From contig NW_020653750.1 in NCBI RefSeq assembly GCF_003589595.1, positions 1,125,562 through 1,189,561 of the forward strand: DNA of 64,000 nucleotides, read 5' to 3'. Of this stretch, positions 54,421 to 64,000 are shown in pieces. A program made the position numbers and the translations under genes. Origin of the DNA: Hyposmocoma kahamanoa. Lineage: Eukaryota; Arthropoda; Insecta; Lepidoptera; Cosmopterigidae. Below the pieces are notes generated by a model. The model made no database searches, was not told where the DNA came from, and was given only the letters and a program-made list of their open reading frames with translations. Numbering within the stretch: the first letter of the stretch is position 1; each line of letters begins with the position of its first letter.

Positions 54421-54684
54421 TTTTCCTCAGTACTAGTGTAGTGTAATCATAAGTCTAGGATTACCTGATGATTAGAACACGAATAAAACATTTTCATATA
54501 CTTGTTTTACGGCCGACCGAATTTTTTTTTTATGTCACAATGTACAGACATCAGATACAGAAAGTGAGGAAAATAAAAACACTTAAAAATTAATACAACA
54601 GGCATATCTGTGCCCAATTATTACTGTGCTCAACATTCATTTTAAAACATTGAAATTGAAAACTAGGTTCGGTGTTACTTTTTT

Positions 54685-54980
54685 ATGATACCAAATGGCG
54701 GGACGAACCAGTCGTGCGTCTTGCGGTAAGAGACACGCCTATCCATAACCGTTTCAGTCTCACTTAAACCTTTAAATCACTCTGAGACATAAATTGAAAA
54801 GTCACATCTGTCATAGATACATTTTTCTATATCTATGCATGTGCCTGTAATTTCAGCGGCATCCTTACCCTTCAAAACTGGAACGCAGTAATGCTTAGCG
54901 CATTACAGCTTAGTGGCAGAAATAGGTAAGGTGGCAGTATCCCCCTGAGCGAACTCTTCCACAAAGAACTCAACTGTAAG
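54685..54980 (-). repeat. Repeat family 1, near full length
   Basis: Runs from ATGATACCAAATGGCGGGAC through ATGTGCCTGTAATTTCAGCG and AACTGGAACGCAGTAATGC to GAACTCTTCCACAAAGAACT. A short local duplication around 54805-54840 interrupts it. Confidence 0.8.
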
Positions 54981-55380
54981 TGTTCTCCAGACTGGGTATA
55001 AAGCCTCACCGGTACACGGGTAAAATCACAGAAAAGATAGTGCGTATTAACTACTATATATGTAATAACAAGATATTATATTGAAGAGGATAATTCTGAC
55101 AAAGAAGACAATTTCCGTCTATCGCGGTGAGCTAAGCGTGGCATTATCGCCGCACGGCGGCTCATTAACTCCGCCTATGATAAGTTCGCTTTTTACGACC
55201 CGCCGACCCGCAGTCCGCTAATGAAAAATTCACTCTTGAGGAAAACGTGAATCGTAAAAACGCTGAAACTATTCTACATTTTTTTAATATTACGATCTAT
55301 TTTATAGATTTAATTGAAGAATAATAAACGTAATAGCGGAAGGGATGTCATAATATAACTACCCATTCAACCATTGTATA
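54981..55380. other. Intergenic, no gene seen
   Basis: Contains a small GC-rich patch (CGCCGCACGGCGGC near 55149). No gene. Confidence 0.45.
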
Positions 55381-55632
55381 ATAAGAGAAGTATGGTAACT
55401 CTATACAAACGTAGCAGTGAGGCTTGTATGTGTGTGCGTCCACCGCATGCCGTATACGGACGCACACATTACAATAATCTCGCCATGCACTCACGTTGCA
55501 CAGCACTGATCGTCCCAACGCGCCTTTCATTATTATGTGAAAGTGTACGTCCGTCCGTATGCGGCGCGCAGCGGCCAAGTACTCATATAAGCCGCGCTGC
55601 TACTTTGTACAGAGTTACCATACTTCTCTTAT
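55381..55632. mobile_element. MITE with about 37-bp terminal inverted repeats
   Basis: ATAAGAGAAGTATGGTAACT, then CTATACAAACGTAGCAG, mirrors CTGCTACTTTGTACAG, then AGTTACCATACTTCTCTTAT, with three mismatches. The interior is GC-richer and also partly palindromic (GCATGCCGTATACGGACG versus CGTCCGTCCGTATGCGGC). Open frames on both strands through it are by-products of the symmetry. Confidence 0.85.
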
Positions 55633-56589
55633 TTTACTACGATTCAACCAATTATTTTTTTACGTTTATTCACTCCATCCATTCCATCCATTTATAGAAA
55701 AAATAGTGAGACATCAACGTCGCAAACTTTTATATAAAAATCTAGAAGATGCTATTGCAGCGCCATTGACACTATCCAAAAGTTTCACCGACTTCTGACT
55801 GCGGTAGATTCTACCCTTAAATTTGCATACTTTGCTAACAGCCAAATAGTTAGTCAGTTAGCGTGAAAAAGGACCTCATGGCACATCAAATACGAATAAT
55901 GATAATCTAACCTCACATTCTACCGCATCTAGCTTGAAAAAGTTTTTCTTGCCACGTAGACATTAAGTCAAAAACCCATAGTGCGACAAAAAAATAATGT
56001 GAATAGATGTTACGCGTGAGGGTCGTGGTGATAAGGGCCCTGTTAGAAGCTGATGAATTCGCGTCGAGGATTAGCCCTTACAATATGAGCACAATTTCGC
56101 AAGAGCCAAGGGTCTCGTGACAAATGCTAGCGAGAATGTCAGGCAATATATTCGTGGTGGCTTCGTATTCCTGTTACCTTACACGCATTTGCTCTACTAC
56201 TATTACAGGTGTTATTTTTATATAAGCCAGTGGAAAAATTTAAGATAAGCATTTAGTAGTAATGATGCATATTAGTGGCTTAGTAGGCAGGAGTCTGCCT
56301 GCGAAGTCCGGAGTCGCTAATTCACTTCCTGGTAAAGTTTTTTTTTCTTTAGTTTTATGCGCAAATTTGTTTACACATCTATTGTTTAAGTATACGTTTT
56401 TGTTTCAAAAATATTTTTTTTTATATCTCTAGGCCCAGCCTATTACTATTTATTTGTAATATTTGGTACTCCTAGACTACAGCATACTTTAATTTTATTC
56501 TGTATTCATTAATTTTGTAACAGAAATAGAAAAATGAGCCATATTCCGTTTTAAGTTATTATTTGGTATTATTCGTTGTATAACAGGCA
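55633..56589. other. Intergenic, no gene seen
   Basis: Nothing recognised apart from a tiny hairpin (AGGCAGGAGTCTGCCT, 56285-56300). Confidence 0.5.
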
Positions 56590-56753
56590 ACAGGCGACAG
56601 ACGAATGATGGCAGATGCCGACCGCTGACAAACAATAACGGTTGCTATGACATTGCTTTGAAATTCAAAATTCAATGCGACTTCCGTCTGCCGTCGGAGC
56701 TGCGTGCCGTGCACGGAATGCAGGCGGTGTCAGCACTGTGGACTGTCGCCTGT
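56590..56753. mobile_element. Probable MITE, 11-bp terminal inverted repeats
   Basis: ACAGGCGACAG (56590-56600) and CTGTCGCCTGT (56743-56753) bound a 164-bp GC-enriched unit. Further inverted similarity just inside (CGACCGCTGAC against GTCAGCACTG) is weak. Confidence 0.55.
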
Positions 56754-57707
56754 AATTCGTCGCATGCGTTATTACAACGTTTAATCCTAAACTTAATCAG
56801 AGAAGTCATTGAATACGGAATTATATTTGTGACGACAAATCCGTGTTAATAAAGGAAGTAAATTAATTTGCTGTGTCGCGAACCCCGTGAAGGTTAAGTC
56901 GTGCAAAATGGCTTGTATTTTTTTTCATGCAGTTAATTTTCCTACCCTTCCTCTGCACAAAATTTATAAAATAAATTATTAATAAAATACACATTTTTTG
57001 TAAAATAATCTCGATTTCACACTCTCATTAATTGAATTAGAGTTTTTTTTTTATTTAATGACTTTCTTACTGACGCTATCATTAGCGCATAGAAAAGTGA
57101 AAAATAGATTTACTGGCCTGATAGTCTGTCTATATGAAACGAGTGAGTACCACTGCCCTACCTATTTCTACATCAATACATCAGTGCGGTATTCTGGAGT
57201 CAATGATAGAAAACAGCGCATGTCTTACGGCCCCAAAACATATATATAATATTTATTATATATATGGGATAATTAATGTTTAATTTTTATTTTTCAAATA
57301 TTTACGTTTACGACGTTTTAGATTTGTTTTCCTGAACTTATTAATATATTATTTTCACAATGATTTATTTACAAAAGAATATTCAAGGCCCCCAAATAAT
57401 AAATATCGAGGAAAAGATGTGAATGGAGGGACAAAAATACAGGATAATTTCCAAGTAGTGCGAGAAATTACCACTTTCCAATAATTGAACTGTTTGTCTA
57501 TTTACCGGTATGAATACTAAAACAGTATTTTACCTCATACCTTTAATAATTTTTTTTTCATATTCACAAATATATACCAAAATGTTCACAAATTTCAAAT
57601 ACAGGATAAGTTATCGAGAGTAGGAGTAACACCAAAATTATTAGAAAATTATGTTTCCTTCGTTGTTACGTATGTCTACCAGTGCAGCAGTCAAAGTATA
57701 AAGGTTT
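56754..57707. other. Intergenic, no gene seen
   Basis: AT-rich; nothing recognised. Confidence 0.5.
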
Positions 57708-58246
57708 GATAGGTGGTTCGTTCGTTGTGACGCTTTTAAAAAGCGTAATGTCCTGAGAAGGACGGACCGGCAGGTGAAAGGAGTGCTGAACAACTGAAGT
57801 ATACTACACTGACCTTGGAGGTGGGTTTCGTGCTCAACTTCCAACAGGATGTTCTAAAAACAAATGCAAAGGAATGCGTGACTGTTCCGCTGGCGCGTTA
57901 GTGGTCAGAGGAGACTATCAGTTACAATGATGATAACTTGATTTGTCACCGAACAGTGTTTAAGTGCAGTACAGTAAAATACAAGCGATATTTCATACAC
58001 GACGAAATAGGGCTGCGCAGAGTGCGTTAAACCTTTAAATATGGCTGTGGATTCACAGTCATCAGAGCTAAACGAGCGTCGATGGGTGATCCAAGGTGGA
58101 CGCACATTACACAGGACGGTTAGTTGTAGACTGTCTCAACTACGTACAGTATTTCAGTTGCAGCGGGGTAAAGAGGATAGCAATATAAATGTTAAAGGAA
58201 ATGAGGGCAGATGAACTTAACCTAAGCGCCGTCGACCTAGGTATCG
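57708..58246 (+). repeat. Dispersed repeat family 5, copy 2, with 59-codon ORF
   Basis: Direct copy of 9165-9752. It contains an ATG-initiated frame at 58039-58218 (MAVDSQSSELNERRWVIQGG, ending NVKGNEGR, TGA). The equivalent frame in copy 1 is open over the last 40 or so codons and uses the same stop, with several silent differences. An R1-type LINE tail follows directly. Confidence 0.7.
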
Positions 58247-58600
58247 AAGCGAGGAATAAGGATTTCGCCCATCACACGCTGGATGAGTGCCCCGCGGGGG
58301 CCTCCGAGCGGAACATCCTGGTTGCCCGAATCGAGCAAGACCTGTCTCCGCCAGGTATAGTAGCGGCTATGGTGGCGGATCAAGAGTTCCATGAGGCAGT
58401 TATCTTCTTCTGAGAAGCGGTGATGCTTCAGAATTAGGTCGCCGAGCGTAACCGGGAGAGGGCCGATCCCGCTCGGCGGCGGCGACAATAAGTTTGGCAG
58501 CCGCTAGGAAAACGACGGACATTGTAGCTCGCTTCGTCGTGAAGAGCAGGAGGGGGAGGACGGTACTCCTTTCAGGTGCTGGAGGGTTCGAATCTCTAAA
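58247..58600 (+). pseudogene. R1-type LINE, 5'-truncated 3' end
   Basis: The plus-strand frame reads HHTLDECPAGASERNILVAR, then DLSPPGIVAAMVADQEFHEA and VIFF, then a stop and EAVMLQN. This matches the C-terminal zinc-knuckle region (H-T-L-x-E-C-P-A, D-L-S-L-P-x-V-V-x-A-M) of R1/TRAS/SART-type elements. It lacks RT and endonuclease and is dead. Confidence 0.75.
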
Positions 58601-59335
58601 TCTAATAAAATTTGGTATAATTATAGTATAGTCATGTAGCTAGTATGTAATGTTAGGACGTCGATTACCTAAAAATAATTAGGGCAACTGTAAATGGGCC
58701 ACATTATATAACAAAATACACACAGAGATCAAATACAAAAGTAGTAATCGAGAATAGCCCTACGTACTCCATCCGTCTACACAACACCTACGGTATTAAG
58801 TATATTTTTTAATAAAAATGGTAATACAGTGAATTTCTAACAGTGATACGTATCTAATACAATAGGAAGTTTAATAGGTATAACGTCTTGACAATAATGA
58901 ACTGTTTGTTCTGAATCGACAACATCAACGAAGCGTCTTTTTTGAAATTTTGTCTCAACACAATAAATGCAGGTCGAACTTACAATTTATTTATAGCAGA
59001 ATTGGTTTACGAATATGTGTTGGCCCTCACCGGAAAAGTATGCATTAGAGCGATGCCACACGGGCGTTGCTGATCCGTTGCGTGCGTCACCGCTTGATTT
59101 TAAGATTACAACGCACCGATTGCCACACGAGCAATGCGGTGTCGCTACGTAACGCCGTTTACTTACGTACCGCCGAACCTATTCCCCGCTTCGTCTCCTG
59201 GGTCAAAAGTCCTGACCCCTTTTTTGTGTGAGAAATATTCCTAGAATACTACTCCGCCGTGGGAGCACCGGTGAGGTTACGCCGGACAGCTAAAACCCCC
59301 CAGTAGCGTTCTCGGATACTCTAGTGGGAGGAATT
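58601..59335. other. Intergenic with possible MITE remnant
   Basis: GCGATGCCACACGGGCGTTG (59051) and ACCGATTGCCACACGAGC (about 59117) form a GC-rich imperfect duplication like subterminal repeats of hAT-type MITEs, but no terminal repeats were found. 59190-59335 is GC-richer, possibly old LINE sequence. No gene. Confidence 0.4.
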
Positions 59336-59630
59336 CAAGTGTCACGGAACGAACAAGTCGTGCGCATGTGGTAAGCTACACGTCTTTCCATAATAGTTCC
59401 AGTGCCACTCAGCGCTTAAAACGCAAAGATCTGCCAAGGAACTGCCACTGTGCCCGTCACCCTGAGACATAAGCTGACAAGTCCGACGCGCCTGTAATTT
59501 CACCAGCACCCTTCTAAACCGGAACGCAGTAATGCTAACATAACTATTGCTAACTGCTTGACGTCAGAAATAGGTAAGGTGGCAGGACTTCCTTACACGA
59601 ACTTTTTCACTAGGAGTTCTACTGCTGCTC
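59336..59630 (-). repeat. Repeat family 1, near full length
   Basis: Runs from AAGTGTCACGGAACGAACAA through CACTCAGCGCTTAAAACGC and CACCAGCACCCTTCTAAACC to TAGGAGTTCTACTGCTGCTC. Confidence 0.85.
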
Positions 59631-60683
59631 AAACATACTCGGCGTGAAACTTATAACTAAAAAAAGTCGCAAACAACGCGATATTTTGATAATTTTTATA
59701 ATAACCTCTTAAAATTCTAAGAGTTGATGGTCCTAAATAAACAAATTAATTAATGCTTTTGCGTAAAAATAAAGGTATTCATTAAAAGGGCATCCAAGGA
59801 CTAAGATCTCTGACTTCAGTGGTCGAATTTTTTTTCTCAATTTCAGCGGGAAGGGAAAAGAACTCAAACTTACTTAAGATTCCGTTATTTGGGCTACAAA
59901 TTCTTTGCAGGTAAAGACGTATTTAAGAAATCAGGATAATTTAACAAGGCATTATGTGTATAAAATGTTATGAAAAAGGCCATAAAACATTCAATAATCT
60001 ACATAAATATTAAATCAAGCCTTAAAAACTAAAATGTATATAAAAAGCGACCAGATCAACGCAAAACAAATTTCACCTCTTCCGCTTTTTCTTGCATACC
60101 TCCGTCTATCTTTTTTAAACCTTTCGTATATCTTTACTTTTCTAGCATATTCATTCATCTTCTTGATTTCCAATTTTATTTTCTGTGTTGATTTTCCCTA
60201 TCCATTTTCAGCGAGAAGAAAGTTGTAATATAAACTTGTGGAAATCAACAATATTAACAAAACAGCATAAAATCCACCAAATAAGGCAACGGGATTCAGA
60301 ATTTTTTTATATATATTTCTCGTGAACGACAATACTTGTAAAACCAACAAATTTTTATTATATTTTATTCGCTACAATACATATTATAAAAATATTACAT
60401 ACAACCATAAAATTTAGTTTTTAAAATATCGTATACACCGAATTGAAAAATCGATCTTTATCAACCAAATCCACCGAATTACGTATTTACACGCAAAAAG
60501 TCCTAAAATCTGCAAGAAGTCATCCACCTGTTCTCTCCAGCCGCAGGGCGTGATGGATGAATAATACGAATGAATTGCGAACCTTCTTAAATGCTTCACT
60601 TGTGATGTGTAGCGTGATTAGTAACTACCACCGAATTCCGGCGTAAGCCTGGGATCCGCAGTAATCTTGGTATAGTGATATAA
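59631..60683. other. Intergenic, no gene seen
   Basis: AT-rich; nothing recognised. Confidence 0.5.
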
Positions 60684-61967
60684 TAGGGGTTAAAGTATGA
60701 AATTGCCGATTTGTACTGAAAATCTAAATTGTTTATTTTTTAAATTTTTAACAAATTTATTTCATCAAAATAGTTGCCATTATTATCTATACATTGCTGC
60801 CATCTAATGGGAAGGTTATTAATGCCTTTGCGATAGAACTCCGACGATCTAGACTGCACAAACTGTGTGAAAGCATTTTGTACTGCCTCCTGGGAAGAAA
60901 ACTTCTTGTCACGTAGATAATTGTCCAAATCACGAAAAAAATGGTAGTCCGTTGGAGCAAGGTCTGGTGAATACGGAGGATGACGAATGGTTTCTAACTG
61001 CAGTTCCTGAAGGGTCAAAATGGTTTCTCGTGCTGTGTGAGGTCTCGCGTTGTCGTGGAGCAATAATGGTGAAGATCGATTCATGAGTCGGGGCTGTTTT
61101 ACTGCTAGTTTTGTCAACATGGTTCGGAGTTCGGCACAATAGACATCTGCCGTTATTGCTTGACCAGATCGGAGAAAACTATAGTGAATAACACCATGCT
61201 GAGACCACCAAACAGTTACCATTACCTTTTTATTGGTAAGTTTTGCTTTAGGACACTGTTGTGGCATTTGACCTGGGGTCAGCCATTGCATTTTTCTTTT
61301 CCGGTTATCATAAAGAATCCACTTTTCATCACATGTTACAATTCGATCCAATATTCCTTCATTTCTGTACCGGTTCAACAAGGCAACACAAGTTTCAACA
61401 CGCGTTTCTTTCTGCAGATCAGTCAAATCATGAGGCACCCATTTTTCGTATTTTTTTTATTTTATTGATTTGACGCAAGTGAGTCAATATTGTGGGTAAG
61501 GTAACGTTAAACCATGCCGCTAATTCCTGGGTAGTTTAACTAGGATCGGCTTCCACTATCTCTCTTAATTCATCGTTATTCACCTGTGTGGGCGGTCTTC
61601 TTCGTGGCTCGTTCTTTAAGTCGAAATTTCCATCACGAAAGCGTTTAAACCAAAATCGCACGGTGCGTTCATTAGTAGACCCCTCTCCAAACGCAGCATT
61701 GATATTGCGGGCTGTTTCTGCCGCGTTAGTTCCGCGTCGGAACTCGTATTCAAAAATCACTCGAATTTTCGCAGTATCCATCTTTCTTGTCTAAATTGAA
61801 TAACAAAAACAATTGAAAGTCGATATTCAAATGTTTCAAATTTAAAAAAAAAAAATCACAGAAACCATTTGAAAAAAGTTTCATTCGAAAACCTCAAACC
61901 ATGAAGATTCTATGAAAATTCAAAGAACCTATTGCAATAAAACGGCAATTTCATACTTTAACCCCTA
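60684..61967 (-). mobile_element. Mariner (DD34D) element with well-preserved ends
   Basis: About 1.28 kb. TAGGGGTTAAAGTATGAAAT, then TGCCG, at the left is mirrored exactly for 25 bp at the right (CGGCAATTTCATACTTTAAC, then CCCTA). TA dinucleotides lie at both edges. Its terminal repeats and transposase differ from those of the 35001 mariner, so it is a separate subfamily. Confidence 0.9.
60740..61781 (-). pseudogene. Mariner transposase, one nonsense codon and one frameshift
   Basis: The N-terminal part (61781-61536) starts MDTAKIRVIFEYEFRRGTNA and contains the helix-turn-helix (RTVRFWFKRFRDGNFDL). It ends at a TAG where the frame otherwise continues as TTQELAAWFNVTLPTILTHL. A shift in an A-run near 61450 then moves to the frame starting VPHDLTDLQKETRVETCVAL. 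Catalytic aspartates are visible in VTCDEKWILYDN, LLHDNARPH and YSPDLAPTDYHFF, the last two 34 residues apart. Without these two lesions the coding length matches a normal mariner transposase of about 345 residues, so the copy is young. Confidence 0.88.
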
Positions 61968-63181
61968 ATATAATATAGTTTATTGTGAACTTCAGATTAT
62001 GAGTACTGTCATCTAATTTATTATACGTGAACTAAAATCTAATAATAATATACGGTTACAATTATCAGAAAATTACACTTTGTGTTGGATTCTGCATTCG
62101 GGATAAGGCACCGTTGTCAGGTTTTATGTTTTGTCCGAAAGGTTTATTGGGAAAATATTGTGCTCTCAAGTTAGCTTTCGACCTATAATATTATGTTTTA
62201 TGTTCGAAATATGTACTTTCTTTTTTTTGTAGATTTTTGTAAGTGGAGTTTAGTGCATGGACACTGAAAATTGTGCCTATGGAGAAATGCCCATGTCTAA
62301 ATGAGAAAAGAAATAGTTTGATTAATTCAAAATCGACAAAATATGATTTTGCGTTAAATTACTTACCTATAGGTATTCGAAAGCACCCACATTCCCACCC
62401 ATTACGTTGTTATTGCTCTTAATAAGTATTCTCATATTGAAATGGTCTCATTGAATTCATAAGGTTTTTATTATCGTCAAACTCCGCAGCCATTTTCAAT
62501 TACTGTTGACTTTAGAAAAAAAAATCGGAAAGTTCCAATGCAATAATTTGCTGGGCGTCCTCGGAGACGACAAACAAACATTCTTAATTATTTCCGTTTC
62601 ATTTTTCATTTTCCAGTAATGACAGGAATATTGAAGTGAGGATTGGAAAATTGGAGAGCACAAAGTGGTTCACAGTCAATAAAAAAGAAAATAAGCGTAA
62701 TGGGCTTGATGGAAAACGCTCGGTGTTCTCGGTTATCTGAGACCCGTGGGGTGTTAATCTAATTTGCCGGTGCGTTCCCCTTAACCAATGAAAACACCAA
62801 ATTATTTGCTATTACCCCAATTTTCGTATACAAAAAACATTTATCGGAACCGATCTGAGCAGGCAATTTATTAATACAAGCCAATTAGTTGGAGACGACA
62901 TGCTAATTAACAACTGATCAATTATCGTTTAGGTGCGTATCAGCAAAATAAAATTGCCTTCATAATTCAAATTTTCTAATTAAATAGTATCTTAACGAAT
63001 GTACAAGTAAAGACTTTATCATTTTATAATAAATTATATTTTTCTTAGAACCCATGTACTAATTTAAAAGAAATGTGTGTGGAGACGTTGGAAAACGTAA
63101 ACCTCGGTGTACATATCTCAATCATGTGGAATGTCCTTAAAAAGGCCAGTAGGCGTATATGAAGAGATTGTTTTAGCAACA
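61968..63181. other. Intergenic, no gene seen
   Basis: AT-rich; no frame above about 60 codons and no repeat family of this window. Confidence 0.5.
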
Positions 63182-63459
63182 GTAGAGCTCCTTGTGAAAG
63201 AGTTCCAGTGAAATATTGCCACCTTACCTATTTCTGTCGCAAAGTAGTAAAGTGGGCATTACTGTGTTCCTGTTTTGAAGGATAAGGGTGCTGGTGAAAT
63301 TACAGGCACATGGGAGTTATGTCTAGGACGACGGGCGCAGTGGCTGTGCCTGGCAAATATCTTTGCGATTTAAAGCTCTGAGTGGCACTTCACTGTTATG
63401 GATAGGCGTGTCGCTTGCCACCAGGTGCACGACCCGTCACTTGGTATAATTAAAAAAAA
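63182..63459 (+). repeat. Repeat family 1, near full length
   Basis: Runs from AGTAGAGCTCCTTGTGAAAG through GCTGGTGAAATTACAGGCAC and GATTTAAAGCTCTGAGTGGC to CACTTGGTATAATTAAAAAA. It is one of the most complete copies. Confidence 0.85.
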
Positions 63460-63469
63460 GATTGCTGAG

Positions 63470-63560
63470 AGTGGAGGAAAGGAACCAGGTTTGTCAGGAG
63501 CGTAGCAGGTAGCGGTAGTCTCTTCCCACCACAGTGGGAGACAGGCGTGATGATATGACA
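63470..63560 (+). repeat. RTE-type LINE 3' tail fragment
   Basis: GGTAGCGGTAGTCTCTTCCC and ACAGTGGGAGACAGGCGTGA, then TGATATGA, match the conserved 3' end I recall for lepidopteran RTE elements. It sits directly behind the A-rich end of a family 1 copy. Confidence 0.6.
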
Positions 63561-64000
63561 GTTTACAGCACATCAAGCTATACATTTTTGTTCAAATTTT
63601 GCCTCCAGTACAGCGGAACACGATCCGTTAATTTGTAGCTTGTTGTGCTGGCATGTGTACATATTATAGTTAAAAGATCTCCTTAATAACTTCCCGTACT
63701 CTTCTAAAATTTTACTAATTAACTCTCGCATGACTTAAATTTACCTTTATTTGAGTCTGTTTTGTTGATTGTGCGAAACAAAAAACATCATTGTCGTAAA
63801 ACGTTAACACTGTCGTAATTTTTCCCCCCTTTGTGAAATAGGCACTTCTTTTAAACCATTGTGTGTTAATTCCCGCGGCGGATTTCCCTTGTCCCTTTTT
63901 GAATACCTCCTACGCATTATCCTTCTGTTAAAGTTACGTCGAAACTAAACTTGTACTTTGAAGAAAATAGGTATAATTCAGAAGGGGGAAGCTCCCCTTT
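63561..64000. other. Intergenic, no gene seen
   Basis: Nothing recognised to the window edge. Confidence 0.5.

Noticed and set aside
55348..55798. Open frames of 76-107 codons on both strands
   Set aside because: They run through the symmetric MITE at 55381-55632, which explains their presence on both strands.

Overview
The window looks like a gene-poor, repeat-dense stretch of an insect nuclear genome, most probably a moth or butterfly (Lepidoptera). It is AT-rich and has spliceosomal introns. It carries interspersed sequences I recognise from Lepidoptera: a SINE/LINE tail ending in a sequence like CACTTGGTATCATAAAA, tRNA-headed SINEs, the AACCGAC...TTGAAGTCGGTT foldback element, RTE/R4 and R1 LINE tails, and DD34D mariners. 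No tool was run; family names rest on motifs read by eye.

Host genes. Only three loci look like ordinary host genes, and all three belong to one family: small proteins built on the I29 cathepsin-propeptide (cysteine-protease inhibitor) fold, all on the minus strand. Locus 1 (1141-1753) has two exons with matching splice phases and encodes a signal peptide plus two I29-like units. Locus 2 (16942-17349) is a complete single-exon secreted I29 protein. Locus 3 (47103-47389) is one I29 exon ending in a GTAAGT donor, with the rest of the gene not found.

Layout. 1-17 kb: I29 loci 1 and 2, tRNA-derived SINEs, many copies of repeat family 1, and one copy of a 0.55-kb dispersed repeat (family 5). 17-22 kb: more family 1, 2 and 6 repeats. 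22-40 kb: a nest of transposons: a decayed mariner; an LTR-like block whose inverted partner lies 16 kb away; the 3' end of a minus-strand Gypsy-type element with five stem-loops after its coding region; a tyrosine-recombinase (Crypton-like) gene with an intron; RTE, hAT and non-LTR fragments; a perfect 75-bp inverted repeat; and a BEL/Pao element interrupted by a mariner and a foldback element. 40-45.3 kb: a non-LTR retrotransposon with both ORFs open, lying between GC-rich inverted arms. 45-64 kb: I29 locus 3, nested SINE/MITE insertions, several MITEs, the second family 5 copy joined to an R1-type LINE tail, and a mariner with only two visible coding lesions.

How it fits together. The I29 genes probably make extracellular or lysosomal regulators of papain-like proteases. 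The rest is a record of successive transposon insertions, whose nesting gives relative ages. The items most worth following up are the dispersed I29 cluster with its tandem-domain member, the intron-containing tyrosine recombinase, and the stem-loop array with covarying stems.
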